This document shows positions 24,697-33,413 of a DNA stretch of 42,310 bases, one piece after another (positions within the stretch are counted from its first letter, which is position 1; every line of letters begins with the position of its first letter). Origin of the DNA: Candidatus Cloacimonadales bacterium (lineage in GTDB: Bacteria > Cloacimonadota > Cloacimonadia > Cloacimonadales > TCS61); contig JAUSOT010000096.1 in NCBI GenBank assembly GCA_030656075.1, forward strand, positions 1 through 42,310, written 5' to 3'. The translations under genes and the position numbers were made by a program. The notes under the pieces are model-generated. The model did no database searches, was not told the origin of the DNA, and was given only the letters and a program-made list of their open reading frames with translations.

Positions 24697-25497
24697 TTAT
24701 TTCTTATTATAGCGAACCCCCTTTAGTTCCCCCTTCCAAGGGGGACAAAGGAAACAATTCTCAGGATAAAAAATCTCTTTCAGATATAATCCATTTGCCG
24801 GAGCAGTGCTGATCAATTTGTTTTGAGTCGTACAAGCCGCAATGAGTTCTTTGATAACAGCAGGATTTTCATTTTTATGGCTGATGTTGACAACTGTTCC
24901 AATGATGCGGCGAACCATATTGTGCAGGAAGCGATTAGCTGTTATTTCTAAATAGAGATCTTCGGTTGTTTCCCGAAAAGAAAAATCAATGACTGTGCAA
25001 ATAGGAGATTTAATCTGCGGATTGAACTTGGAAAAAGATGTAAAATCATGTTCGCCTATGAAATAGGGAAGGCAAGCATTAATGATCTCCGGCCGGAGAT
25101 ACTTCCTCTTAAAATATGTTTTATAATGTCTGTTAAATGGAGTTGGTGTTTTGGTGATAATGTATTCATACGTTCGCTGATAAGCATCATATCGCGCACT
25201 AAAATCCGGTACAGCTTTTTTCACTTCCACGATCTGAATATCGGGTGGTAATTTTGCTTGAATTGCTTTCAGAATCTGATTTGCCGACATTTCGATCATA
25301 AAATCAAAGTGGACACATTGCGCCAGAGCGTGAACTCCGGCATCGGTTCTGCCGGCACCGGTAACTGCAATTTTTGTTTTGGCAATTTCCGAGAGGATAT
25401 TCTCGATATCCTGCTGTACTGTTCTGCCTTTTTTTTGATTTTGCCAACCCTGAAACCCGGTTCCGTCATAAGCTAACTTCATAAAAAATCTTTTCAC
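24697..25497 (-). CDS. truA: tRNA pseudouridine(38-40) synthase
   Basis: 266 aa from a GTG at 25497 chosen because GAGGT sits correctly in front. The track start at 25524 would overlap the upstream gene, and the protein then begins in family style (KRFFMKLAYDGTGFQGWQ). The catalytic Asp is in GAGRTDAGVHALAQ. RRIIGTVVNI and LISTAPANGLYLKEIFY are also conserved. It converts uridines 38-40 of tRNA anticodon arms. The gene sits 7 bp after ecfT, as in the classic ecfA1-ecfA2-ecfT-truA order of Firmicutes. Oddity: the last ~17 codons (CPPWKGELKGVR...) are encoded by a 37-nt palindromic repeat (24715-24751), so the native C-terminus has been extended or replaced. Confidence 0.95.
   Translation of the reverse strand: MKRFFMKLAYDGTGFQGWQNQKKGRTVQQDIENILSEIAKTKIAVTGAGRTDAGVHALAQCVHFDFMIEMSANQILKAIQAKLPPDIQIVEVKKAVPDFSARYDAYQRTYEYIITKTPTPFNRHYKTYFKRKYLRPEIINACLPYFIGEHDFTSFSKFNPQIKSPICTVIDFSFRETTEDLYLEITANRFLHNMVRRIIGTVVNISHKNENPAVIKELIAACTTQNKLISTAPANGLYLKEIFYPENCFLCPPWKGELKGVRYNKK
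24715..24751 (+). repeat. 37-nt AACCCCCT-type palindrome inside the 3' end of truA
   Basis: AACCCCCTTTAGTTCCCCC-TTCCAA-GGGGGACAAAGG has the same length and plan as 10085-10121 and 33480-33516. On the minus strand it is read through in frame as part of truA. Confidence 0.8.
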
Positions 25498-25504
25498 AAC
25501 TACC

Positions 25505-26125
25505 TCAACAGAATAAGATAACACAATTAATTATGATCAAAAAAAAAGGAATTAGATTAGCTGCAAGATCGAATTTTCTACCGGGTGAATCTAAGCTGGC
25601 AACTGCTGCTTCTTCCACTTTCCTGATCTGAGAAAAGCTTTCCCGGATAATTTCCGGAAGAATGGAAATGCCTTTTGGGGCAGTACTTTTTTTTTTCTGG
25701 AAGGCTTGAATGAAAATGGGAATGAAAAACATCGTCGAGACGAGAAAAAGGCGCAGATCATTCATCAATCCATGCTTGCCCCAGCTATTTGTGTCAGCCA
25801 GAAAATTATCGATACTGCTGGTAACCAGCAGTAAAACGGAAAGAAGTAATATAAGCATAATTCGCGCAATCATGATCAACTGCAGATCGAAGGGTGTATT
25901 AAAGATCAGGCTGATCCCCAGCAATGAGATGAAAAACGGTAGAAGTTTGAGCAGAATGTTCAGCCAACTGAGGATGATCTTAAAATTAACAGAAATGAAA
26001 AGAAACTGTAAAGCGGCCAGGATCAGTAATCTGTTAAGCGGAGCAAGAGCAACTGCAAGTGTAGTGATCAGGATATAAATCAGTTTTACAAGAGAATTCT
26101 GCCTGGCAAAAAAACCTTGTTCCAT
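25505..26125 (-). CDS. ecfT: EcfT/CbiQ-like transmembrane protein
   Basis: 206 aa, strongly hydrophobic, with about five membrane segments (LIYILITTLAVALAPL, LLILAALQFLFISV, LLKLLPFFISLLGISLIF, IMLILLLSVLLLVTSS, LFLVSTMFFIPIFIQAF). The layout with the N-terminal SLVKLIYIL and the TSSIDNFL...FIPIFIQAF pattern fits the T component of energy-coupling factor vitamin transporters. In those, EcfT couples two ATPases to a substrate-binding S protein. Its place directly before truA matches the ecfT-truA order of many bacteria. The two EcfA ATPases normally upstream are absent here, and a TPR lipoprotein gene takes that position, overlapping by one base (TAATG). Weak conservation of the C-terminal coupling helix leaves doubt. 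Confidence 0.65.
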   Translation of the reverse strand: MEQGFFARQNSLVKLIYILITTLAVALAPLNRLLILAALQFLFISVNFKIILSWLNILLKLLPFFISLLGISLIFNTPFDLQLIMIARIMLILLLSVLLLVTSSIDNFLADTNSWGKHGLMNDLRLFLVSTMFFIPIFIQAFQKKKSTAPKGISILPEIIRESFSQIRKVEEAAVASLDSPGRKFDLAANLIPFFLIIINCVILFC

Positions 26126-28908
26126 TAGTTTTCAGTGCTGTTGTCAGGTTGCTGCGGATCTTCGGTAGATTTTTCTTCCGTTTGCTGCTTAGTAGTTTTT
26201 GTGGAATCGGAATTAGTTTCTTCTTCCACAATTTTCGTTTCTTTGGGTTGAGTTTCGTCTTTAATGGTTTCTGTTTCTTTGGAAGGAGTTTCTTTCACTT
26301 TTTCATCAACCGGCAGCGCTTCATTCTCGCCGGCAGGAAGTTCCTCTTTTTCAATAACCGGAACTTCTTCCTTAACCGGCAGCGCTTCGTTCTCATCGGC
26401 AGGAAGTTCCTCTTTTTCAATAACCGGAACTTCTTCCTTAACCGGAATTTCTTCCTTCTCAACAACTGGAAGATTTTCCATTTCATCTATGATGATTTTT
26501 TCCGAATCTTCAATGCTTTCTTCAGGTTCAATTGATTTATTGCTTTCATCGATTTCCGGCTCGATCTCTTCAGTCTTTTCAATGATTTCTTTCATCTCAT
26601 TTTTACTGGTTTTTTGTTTCTCAAGCTCTTCTTTCGTGAGGTTTTCTTTTTTAATATCTTTCTGCTTGGAAGTCTGTTCACTATCTTCCTTGGTAGTTTC
26701 GGTCGCTTCCTCTTCTGCTTTTTTCAGGGCAGCTTCTTCCTGGGCAGCCAGTTTTCGTTCTAATTGAATAATAGCCGGAAGCCGGGTAACGACGTTGAAG
26801 GTATTTCCATTGTACAGCTTTTGAACGGCAGGAAGATATTCATTGTTCTCTTTAACAGACATGACAATATCATAATGTTGTTTTGCAGCAACGCTGTCTG
26901 CCAGCAGGAAATGATTCAGATATCCCAGGCTGTAGTTGGCTTTCAAAAAGTAAATATTACTGGAATCAGCAGCAATTTCCTGCAGCAGCACATTGGCAGA
27001 ATCAGGAGCCGTGTAAATGTTCTCAATTGCCTTTTCATACTGGGCAAGCGCCATCACCTGCTGTCTCGTTGTAATTTCCACTTTCTTGTCCTGAAGCATG
27101 AGTTCCGCAGCATAAGTGTATTTGTTTTCAGGATAATTTTCGGCTAAATCCGCAAATTGTTCCTGAATGCGGAGTGAATCGTTGTAAACGATTTTATATA
27201 ACCAGAGCTTAATGAATTTGGCGAAGGGAATGAACTCGTCGTTATATTTGATGATATCCTGTTCATTTCTACTTACCTGCTGATTCAGAACTGTTACTTC
27301 AGCTTGAAGTCTCAGTTTCTCTGTTGTAACTTTCGCCAGCGTCAAAGGTTCAGCAGTTTTCCCCGGTTCTGCTTGTTTTGCGGTAAAGGTAGAATCCAGG
27401 GAAGTTTCTACTAATGCTATAGAATCGGGGATAATTTCTTCTAAAACCAATAAAGAATCGAAACTGATTTTCTCTTCTGTCTCGCTTGAATCGGGTCGAA
27501 CCAGCTCTGCAATTTCGGTTGTGTCGGGTTCTATGTTTTCGAAAGTTAATTCTTCTTCAATTAATTTTTCATCTGCAATTTTTGTAGAATCAGCTACTAT
27601 CTCTTCATTTGCTTTCTCTGTTTGTTCCGCTTGCAGTGTTGTTTCGAGTTGGGCCATCGCTTCGAGGCTGTCGGAATAAGCCCGCAAACTGATACGCAGA
27701 GAATCGAGTTTTTGGATGAAAGCACCTTTTTGTTCTGTGATATGATCATAGACGATGAGCGCAGAATCAGGCAGATTTAAATATTCCACATAGAATTCTG
27801 CCAGTTTGAACTGTTGTAAAACCAGTTCTTCTACGGTCAGATGGGAATCCGGATTATTGAATTGAATAATCTGGCTGGCAACTGCACTGCGCGTGACTGA
27901 TTGTTCCAGAAACTCAGTTTGGGCGCTTTCTTTTTTAACCTTATTATAGCTTTCAATGGCATGTTCGTAGTCATGCAGATCGTTGAAGTATAATTCAGCC
28001 AGGTAAAAAGAAGACTCAGCAGAAAGCAGGCTGCGCGGATTATCGGTGCTCACGGCATTAAAAAGCTGGATCGCATTATCATAATCTCCATTTCCAGCCA
28101 AACTGCGTGCTTTCAGAAGCTGAATTTTGGATATCTTGTCTTCCCTGTATTCATCCTTCAAAAGATTCAGAGAATATTTCTCAGCTTTATCAAAATCACC
28201 CAGCATAATATAATTTAATGCGATATAATAACGGGCATCAAATTTCAGATTACGCGGTACTTTAGATTTTAATAATGAGAAAAATACTTCATTTGATTTC
28301 TCGTAATTACCAGCTTCAAATTGGGTTTTTCCCTGCGAGAAAAAAGCGCTGTCATATTCCTTGGATTTTGGATATTTCTCAATGATCCTGTTCAGATAAT
28401 AATCTGCATCTACGAAGTTTTTATCTGCCAGATGATAATCTGCCAGAAGTTGCAAGGCTTTGGAATGGTCATCTTTATATTTATTGTCCTTCAGAAATTC
28501 CTGCAGAAGTTCAAAAGCGAGTTTTTTCTTTCCAAATTGATAATTTGCCCGGGCAATATACAATTTCGCATCCGGAATGAATTCACTTTCCGGGTAAAAT
28601 TCGATCAATTCCTCTAAATGTTTTATCGCTTGAGTTGAATTTCTGCCGATGTAATAAAAGCAGCGAGCCATCAGAAAAAGTGCATCGTCAGCATATTTAG
28701 AGTCTTTATAATCTGTGAGAACAATGCCGCATTTTTTGATGGTTTTATTATAATCCTGCACAGCATTTGCGCTCGGTTGGCCATCTTCTCTCAAAGCCAT
28801 AACCTGCGCTTCATCGAAATATTTTTCGGCATTGAAAAACGTATTATAATAAACACAGCCGGAAATAACCAGCAAAACGGCAAGCGCGAGTAAGCTAAAC
28901 CTGAGCAC
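26125..28908 (-). CDS. Large TPR-repeat lipoprotein with low-complexity acidic C-terminus
   Basis: 927 aa from a GTG start behind AGGAGA. The signal peptide has a lipobox VISGC with Cys18, so it is a lipoprotein. Residues ~20-380 are tandem TPR-like helices with BamD/YbgF-type spacing (ADDALFLMARCFYYIG, YLNRIIEKYPKSKEYD, GNYEKSNEVFFSLL), and a second TPR-like block comes after ~residue 560. The final ~190 residues are Glu/Lys/Pro/Thr-rich, with a 22-aa tandem repeat (KEEVPVIEKEELPA). It is probably a periplasmic scaffold attached to the outer or inner membrane. BamD-like proteins are ~250 aa, so this is not a simple BamD. It lies 8 bp after hutH. Confidence 0.8.
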   Translation of the reverse strand: MLRFSLLALAVLLVISGCVYYNTFFNAEKYFDEAQVMALREDGQPSANAVQDYNKTIKKCGIVLTDYKDSKYADDALFLMARCFYYIGRNSTQAIKHLEELIEFYPESEFIPDAKLYIARANYQFGKKKLAFELLQEFLKDNKYKDDHSKALQLLADYHLADKNFVDADYYLNRIIEKYPKSKEYDSAFFSQGKTQFEAGNYEKSNEVFFSLLKSKVPRNLKFDARYYIALNYIMLGDFDKAEKYSLNLLKDEYREDKISKIQLLKARSLAGNGDYDNAIQLFNAVSTDNPRSLLSAESSFYLAELYFNDLHDYEHAIESYNKVKKESAQTEFLEQSVTRSAVASQIIQFNNPDSHLTVEELVLQQFKLAEFYVEYLNLPDSALIVYDHITEQKGAFIQKLDSLRISLRAYSDSLEAMAQLETTLQAEQTEKANEEIVADSTKIADEKLIEEELTFENIEPDTTEIAELVRPDSSETEEKISFDSLLVLEEIIPDSIALVETSLDSTFTAKQAEPGKTAEPLTLAKVTTEKLRLQAEVTVLNQQVSRNEQDIIKYNDEFIPFAKFIKLWLYKIVYNDSLRIQEQFADLAENYPENKYTYAAELMLQDKKVEITTRQQVMALAQYEKAIENIYTAPDSANVLLQEIAADSSNIYFLKANYSLGYLNHFLLADSVAAKQHYDIVMSVKENNEYLPAVQKLYNGNTFNVVTRLPAIIQLERKLAAQEEAALKKAEEEATETTKEDSEQTSKQKDIKKENLTKEELEKQKTSKNEMKEIIEKTEEIEPEIDESNKSIEPEESIEDSEKIIIDEMENLPVVEKEEIPVKEEVPVIEKEELPADENEALPVKEEVPVIEKEELPAGENEALPVDEKVKETPSKETETIKDETQPKETKIVEEETNSDSTKTTKQQTEEKSTEDPQQPDNSTEN
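26308..26439 (-). repeat. 66-bp tandem repeat (two units) in the TPR lipoprotein gene
   Basis: Units 26308-26373 and 26374-26439 differ at three positions and encode the 22-residue acidic Pro/Glu/Lys unit. A partial third unit begins at 26440. The low divergence suggests recent expansion by slippage. Confidence 0.9.
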
Positions 28909-28916
28909 AATTTCTC

Positions 28917-30440
28917 CTATTTCAGATCGATCATCGTTTGCACGATTTCGGTTATTATTTCGGAATCGATAAGTTCTTTCATTTTATTAATGTCTGTAGC
29001 CAGAAAGCGGTCTTTTTCCAGGAAGGCTACATTCTGACGCACTTCCCGGCGCACAGCTTCGATGGCAGGAGAACTTTTCAAGGTTCTCGTATCCAGCGCC
29101 TGGACTGCCAGCATTAATTCGATTCCCAGAATGAAGGCAACATTATCAACAATTGTGCGAGCTTTCATCGCTCCTATCGTGCCCATACTCACATGATCTT
29201 CCTGGTTTGCGGATGTAGGAATGGAATCTACAGAGGAAGGATGAGCCAGTACTTTATTTTCAGAAACCAGCGAAGCAGCAGTCACTTGAGCAAGCATGAA
29301 GCCGGAATCTAAACCGGGCCGGGGAGCCAGGAAAGGATTCAAACCTCTGTTCAGCGCAGGATTCAAAATCTGTTCCATGCGGCGGTCGGAAATATTTCCC
29401 AGTTCGGCAACAGCGATTCCCATCATGTCGCAGGCAAAGGCGACCGGTTCGCCATGGAAATTTCCGCCGGAGATCACTTTATCTTCCTCAGGAAAAATCA
29501 GGGGATTATCTGTGGCGGAATTAATTTCGACTTCGATCACATTTCGTACATAATCCAGGGCATCACGCACCGCTCCATAAACCTGGGGAGTGCAGCGGAT
29601 ACTGTAGGCATCCTGCACATTCTCACAATCGCGATGAGATCTGTTCAGATCGCTGTTATGCAAAAGTTTTAACAGGTTTTCGGCAGAAGCAGTTTGTCCT
29701 TTGTAGGGCCGCAGCTGATGGATCAACGGATCGAAAGCTGATGTGGTTCCCAATAAGGCATCGATGCTGGCAGCAGCGATGATATCCGCAGCCAGGCAGA
29801 GGTTTTGGGAACGGATAAGCGTTAATGCTCCCACTCCGGTCATCACCTGGGTGCCGTTATTTAAAGCCAGTCCTTCCTTTGCCTTCAGTTTTACAGGTTT
29901 TAGCCCGGCTCGTTTAAGCGCCAGACTACCGTCGATAAATTTTCCCTGATATTCGGCTTTTCCCTTTCCCAATAAGACAAGCGCCAGATGAGAAAGCGGA
30001 GCCAAATCTCCGCTGGCACCCACCGAACCTTTTTCAGGAATACAGGGATGAATGTGTGCATTCAGCATGTCGATCAAAGTCTGCAAAGTTGTAAGCCGGA
30101 TGCCGGAATGACCTTTGGCCAGCACATTGATGCGCAGCAGCAGCACCGCTCTCGTTTCGGCAATGGAAAGGTTTGGCCCTACACCTGTGGCGTGACTGAT
30201 GATCAGATTTTCCTGTAATTCTTCTATTTGTTCGGTTGGAATACGAATTGTGCTGAATTTGCCAAAACCGGTGGTAACGCCATACACAACCCTGTTTTCT
30301 TTTACGATATTTTCTATATATTCTCTGCAGCGATTCACTTTGATTATCGAATCGGGATGCAGTTCGATTTTTTCGAAATTATAAGCAACCTGCTTGATTT
30401 CGGGCAAAGTCAGGTCATTTCCTGTAATGATAACAGGCAT
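28917..30440 (-). CDS. hutH: Histidine ammonia-lyase
   Basis: 507 aa, the standard length. The MIO cofactor triad Ala142-Ser143-Gly144 is in GSVGASGDLAPLSHLAL. Catalytic Tyr53 is in VVYGVTTGFGKF, and Ser82-His83 in LIISHATGVG is the histidine-specific selectivity pair. Also present are SGGNFHGEPVAF and SVDSIPTSANQEDHVSMG with the Glu typical of HAL. It deaminates histidine to trans-urocanate, the first step of histidine degradation. No hutU, hutI or hutG is in the window. It lies 22 bp after a second lyase paralogue and 8 bp before the TPR lipoprotein gene. Confidence 0.95.
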   Translation of the reverse strand: MPVIITGNDLTLPEIKQVAYNFEKIELHPDSIIKVNRCREYIENIVKENRVVYGVTTGFGKFSTIRIPTEQIEELQENLIISHATGVGPNLSIAETRAVLLLRINVLAKGHSGIRLTTLQTLIDMLNAHIHPCIPEKGSVGASGDLAPLSHLALVLLGKGKAEYQGKFIDGSLALKRAGLKPVKLKAKEGLALNNGTQVMTGVGALTLIRSQNLCLAADIIAAASIDALLGTTSAFDPLIHQLRPYKGQTASAENLLKLLHNSDLNRSHRDCENVQDAYSIRCTPQVYGAVRDALDYVRNVIEVEINSATDNPLIFPEEDKVISGGNFHGEPVAFACDMMGIAVAELGNISDRRMEQILNPALNRGLNPFLAPRPGLDSGFMLAQVTAASLVSENKVLAHPSSVDSIPTSANQEDHVSMGTIGAMKARTIVDNVAFILGIELMLAVQALDTRTLKSSPAIEAVRREVRQNVAFLEKDRFLATDINKMKELIDSEIITEIVQTMIDLK

Positions 30441-30462
30441 TGATACTCCAATATTTTTCTGT

Positions 30463-31989
30463 TTAATAGATTTTCAAAGGACCTATTTCTGCTTCCACAG
30501 CATGCAGAATGTCTCTGTTTTTCACTGCTTCCATCATGTTATTATGATCGTCAAATAACGGTCGGTCTACATCGAGGTGCGCCACAACTTTTCGCACAGC
30601 TTTATGAGCAGCTCTGGTTCCTTTGCCGGGAGTGTAATCTCTGAAATCCAAAGCTTGAGCTGCTGCGATAAATTCGATTCCCAGAATTCCGTAAGCGTTA
30701 TCCAATATCTGGCGGGTTTTGAGAGCGGTGTTCATGCCCATACTCACAAAATCTTCCTGGTCGGCGGCAGCGGGAATAGACTGACAACTGGCCGGATTGG
30801 AAAGAATTCTCTGCTCCACGATCATCATGTCGGCTGTGTATTGACTGAGCATGTGACCGGAAAACATGCCGGCGCCTTTGGTGAGGAAGGCAGGTAATCC
30901 GACGCTTAGAGCGGGATTCAGCAGACGGTTCAAGCGTCTTTCCGAAATAACGCAAACCATTGTGATGCAAGCACCCAGCATATCCATGGGAACGGACACG
31001 GGAGAGCCCTGAAAATTGGCTCCGGTGAGCACAACTCCGTCTTCGGGCAGGAAGATAGGATTATCACCTACGCCGTTCAATTCGATCTCAATCTGGCTGC
31101 GAGTCCAGCGCAACTGATCTCTGGCAGCGCCCAGAACCTGAGGTGTGGAGCGCATGCTGTAGGCATCCTGAACTTTTACTTTCATTCCTTTCAGCAGGTC
31201 GGAATCATCGATCATGTGTTTGATGTTTTCAGCAGATGTAATTGCTCCCTGGAATCCTCGCAGTTGATGCAGTCTCGCATCGTAAGGTTTCAAGTTTGCC
31301 ATCAAAGCTTCCAGAGTCATGGATGCAGCGATCTCTGCTTGTTTAAAGAATCTTTCGGTTTCGTATATTATAAGAGCAGACATAGCTGTGAGGAGGTTGC
31401 TGCCGTTGATAGCTGCCAGGCCGTCTCTGGCTTTCAAACCGGGAATTTCGATTCCGGCTTTATCCATGGCAACTTTGCCGGGTAGTTTTTCTCCTTCATA
31501 AAATGCTTCGCCTTCGCCCATCAAAAGCAAGGCGATCTGACTCATGGGAGCAAGGTCGCCGCTGGCTCCCACGCTGCCTTTTTCGCAAACGACAGGAGTT
31601 ACGCCTTTATTCAGCATTTCCACGTATGTTTGTGTGATGATCGGACGACAGCCGGAATATCCGTTGGCATGAACATTGATCCTTCCCAACATGGCAGCGC
31701 GAACATGTTCGATGGGACATGGCTTTCCAATCCCGGCGGAATGATTGTAGATCAGGTATTTTTGAAATTGTTTGATCTGTTCATCATTCAAAACCACTTC
31801 CGAGAATTCACCGATCCCGGTATTCACGCCATACATGATCTCGCCTTCCACGATTTTCTTCTCGATGAAGGTGCGGCAAACTTTCAGCCTTTCCAAAGCA
31901 TCAGGATGAAGTTCTACATTTTCATTGCGAACCGCTACATTATAGACGTCTTCGATTTTTAAATTCTTACCTGTGATAACAACAGCCAT
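30463..31989 (-). CDS. MIO-type aromatic amino acid ammonia-lyase/aminomutase family protein, HutH paralogue
   Basis: 508 aa, colinear with HutH. The MIO triad is Ala142-Ser143-Gly144 in KGSVGASGDLAPMSQIAL, with MYGVNTGIGEF containing the catalytic Tyr. Differences from the neighbouring HutH fall at active-site positions: Asn82-His83 (LIYNHSAGIG) for Ser-His, GANFQG for GNFHG, SQ for SH after the MIO loop, and ADQEDFVSMG for NQEDHVSMG. The fold and cofactor are therefore conserved but the substrate is uncertain. It could be histidine, another aromatic amino acid, or an aminomutase. A strong ribosome site (GGAGGATC) precedes the ATG. It is adjacent to hutH and certainly co-transcribed with it. 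Confidence 0.85.
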   Translation of the reverse strand: MAVVITGKNLKIEDVYNVAVRNENVELHPDALERLKVCRTFIEKKIVEGEIMYGVNTGIGEFSEVVLNDEQIKQFQKYLIYNHSAGIGKPCPIEHVRAAMLGRINVHANGYSGCRPIITQTYVEMLNKGVTPVVCEKGSVGASGDLAPMSQIALLLMGEGEAFYEGEKLPGKVAMDKAGIEIPGLKARDGLAAINGSNLLTAMSALIIYETERFFKQAEIAASMTLEALMANLKPYDARLHQLRGFQGAITSAENIKHMIDDSDLLKGMKVKVQDAYSMRSTPQVLGAARDQLRWTRSQIEIELNGVGDNPIFLPEDGVVLTGANFQGSPVSVPMDMLGACITMVCVISERRLNRLLNPALSVGLPAFLTKGAGMFSGHMLSQYTADMMIVEQRILSNPASCQSIPAAADQEDFVSMGMNTALKTRQILDNAYGILGIEFIAAAQALDFRDYTPGKGTRAAHKAVRKVVAHLDVDRPLFDDHNNMMEAVKNRDILHAVEAEIGPLKIY

Positions 31990-32011
31990 GTTGATCCTCC
32001 AAATTTATATT

Positions 32012-32686
32012 TTAAAATTTATATGATAAAGTTAAAGTCGGATTCATTTCCGAATTAAGTTCCATTCCCATTTCCAGGCGGTTAATTTTGTTGGTCAGCA
32101 GCAGAGAATTGATCGCGCTGACAAGATGGTTGGCAATGATAATACCGGAGATACCACTGATATAATTGCTATATTCCGTGATGCGTTTCCGCATGATGGC
32201 ATAATCGTGTTTTCGGTTTTTATCATCCCAATTCCAGTAGAAATTTTCGGAGTAGGAATTTGCCTGGATATAAGCGGATTGGGCCGCCTGATCATCAGGA
32301 TATTTTGCCATGGCAGTTTCCACAATATGCGCATTATATCCACCTGTTTCATAACCGTAATTGACGTATTTGGAAAGGTGATAATAATAATCTTCGTTGT
32401 AATCGCCTTGCGGATCGATGTGCGCATATTTGATGGCATAATTGATCGAAGCTTTATCTTTCAGTTTGGTTTCTTCCTTGAAGTAGAACGTGGTGCTCCA
32501 CATCATAAATTCCGCTGCCAGGAAAACATAACCGGAATTTTTCTGCATGGAAAGTTCACCCCAGCCGGGGATCAGGGCAGATTTTAAAAATTGTTTTCCG
32601 GGATTGATTTGCTGCGAAAACAGAAATGATGATAAAAACATTATCATAATTACTGTTAGAATGATTTTAGTTGATATTTTTTTCAA
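32012..32686 (-). CDS. DUF5683-like envelope protein, paralogue 1
   Basis: 224 aa. A signal peptide (IILTVIMIMFLSSFLFS) is followed by the family-type motif KQFLKSALIPGWGELSMQK, a hydrophobic stretch (GYVFLAAEFMMWSTTFYF), a Tyr/Asp-rich middle and a second hydrophobic patch (GISGIIIANHLVSAINSLLL). It ends with LTLSYKF, like the last strand of an outer-membrane barrel. Function is unknown. Two homologues lie directly upstream in the operon. Confidence 0.72.
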   Translation of the reverse strand: MKKISTKIILTVIMIMFLSSFLFSQQINPGKQFLKSALIPGWGELSMQKNSGYVFLAAEFMMWSTTFYFKEETKLKDKASINYAIKYAHIDPQGDYNEDYYYHLSKYVNYGYETGGYNAHIVETAMAKYPDDQAAQSAYIQANSYSENFYWNWDDKNRKHDYAIMRKRITEYSNYISGISGIIIANHLVSAINSLLLTNKINRLEMGMELNSEMNPTLTLSYKF

Positions 32687-32706
32687 AATGCTTCCTCTCC
32701 GGTCAG

Positions 32707-33378
32707 TTAGAATTTATACTCATAATTGAGGAAAAAACCACCTTTCGTAAAATCAGGGGTTACGCTCAGTTGTCCTAATTTTTTATTTTCATTATTAAAT
32801 CTTTTGGCTGAAATAGCAGCATCGACCAGGCTGACAAAGCGATTGACTATGACTGCCGCAAAAGCAAATTTCATATAAATTTCCATGTCCTGTTTATCAC
32901 GCCTTAATGAGCGGAATTTAAACCAGTTTTTCTCAGTTTCCCAATCCCAGGCTTTATCCTCCGGGACGAGGTAATTGTTCAGATAATCCTCATAAGCAAC
33001 CGGGTCGTTTTTGTAGATAAGGTAATAATTCCTGGCATCCCGAATAATGCTTTCATTATACAAAGCGCTGCTGCGATAGTCCTGCAGAATCTGATAATAC
33101 CAGTCTTTGCTGTCTTTGGGAGTTCCCGCGATTGAATAGGCGAACTGCTTGTAAGAATTCAAAGCCCATTGTCTTTCATTTTTCAAACGGAAGTAAGTGA
33201 AAATTGTGGCAGCCTCAATGGTGAGGAAAACAGCAGCTTTATTATAGTTCTGAGTGTAGATTTCTCCTAATCCCGGAACCAGGGCAGAAAAAACGATCGC
33301 TTTGCGGACGGATTTCTGCTGGGCAGAAAGATCCATCAACATTAACAGCAAAACAATTATCAGAAAACTTCTTTTCAT
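32707..33378 (-). CDS. DUF5683-like envelope protein, paralogue 2
   Basis: 223 aa with a signal peptide (FLIIVLLLMLMDLSA). The shared motif is VRKAIVFSALVPGLGEIYTQ, then AAVFLTIEAATIFTYFRLK, and near the end AFAAVIVNRFVSLVDAAI and the terminal GGFFLNYEYKF. Layout and length match paralogue 1, so the two are tandem duplicates that have diverged widely. Function is unknown. The ~190-bp gap upstream of its start carries a hairpin array. Confidence 0.72.
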   Translation of the reverse strand: MKRSFLIIVLLLMLMDLSAQQKSVRKAIVFSALVPGLGEIYTQNYNKAAVFLTIEAATIFTYFRLKNERQWALNSYKQFAYSIAGTPKDSKDWYYQILQDYRSSALYNESIIRDARNYYLIYKNDPVAYEDYLNNYLVPEDKAWDWETEKNWFKFRSLRRDKQDMEIYMKFAFAAVIVNRFVSLVDAAISAKRFNNENKKLGQLSVTPDFTKGGFFLNYEYKF

Positions 33379-33413
33379 GTGATTAAATTCCTATTTTTCT
33401 TATTAACCCCTCT

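Noticed and set aside
26149-26767. Plus-strand ORFs opposite the TPR lipoprotein tail (128 and 167 aa)
   Set aside because: Low-complexity Phe/Ser-rich shadows of the Glu/Lys-rich repeat-containing gene on the other strand.
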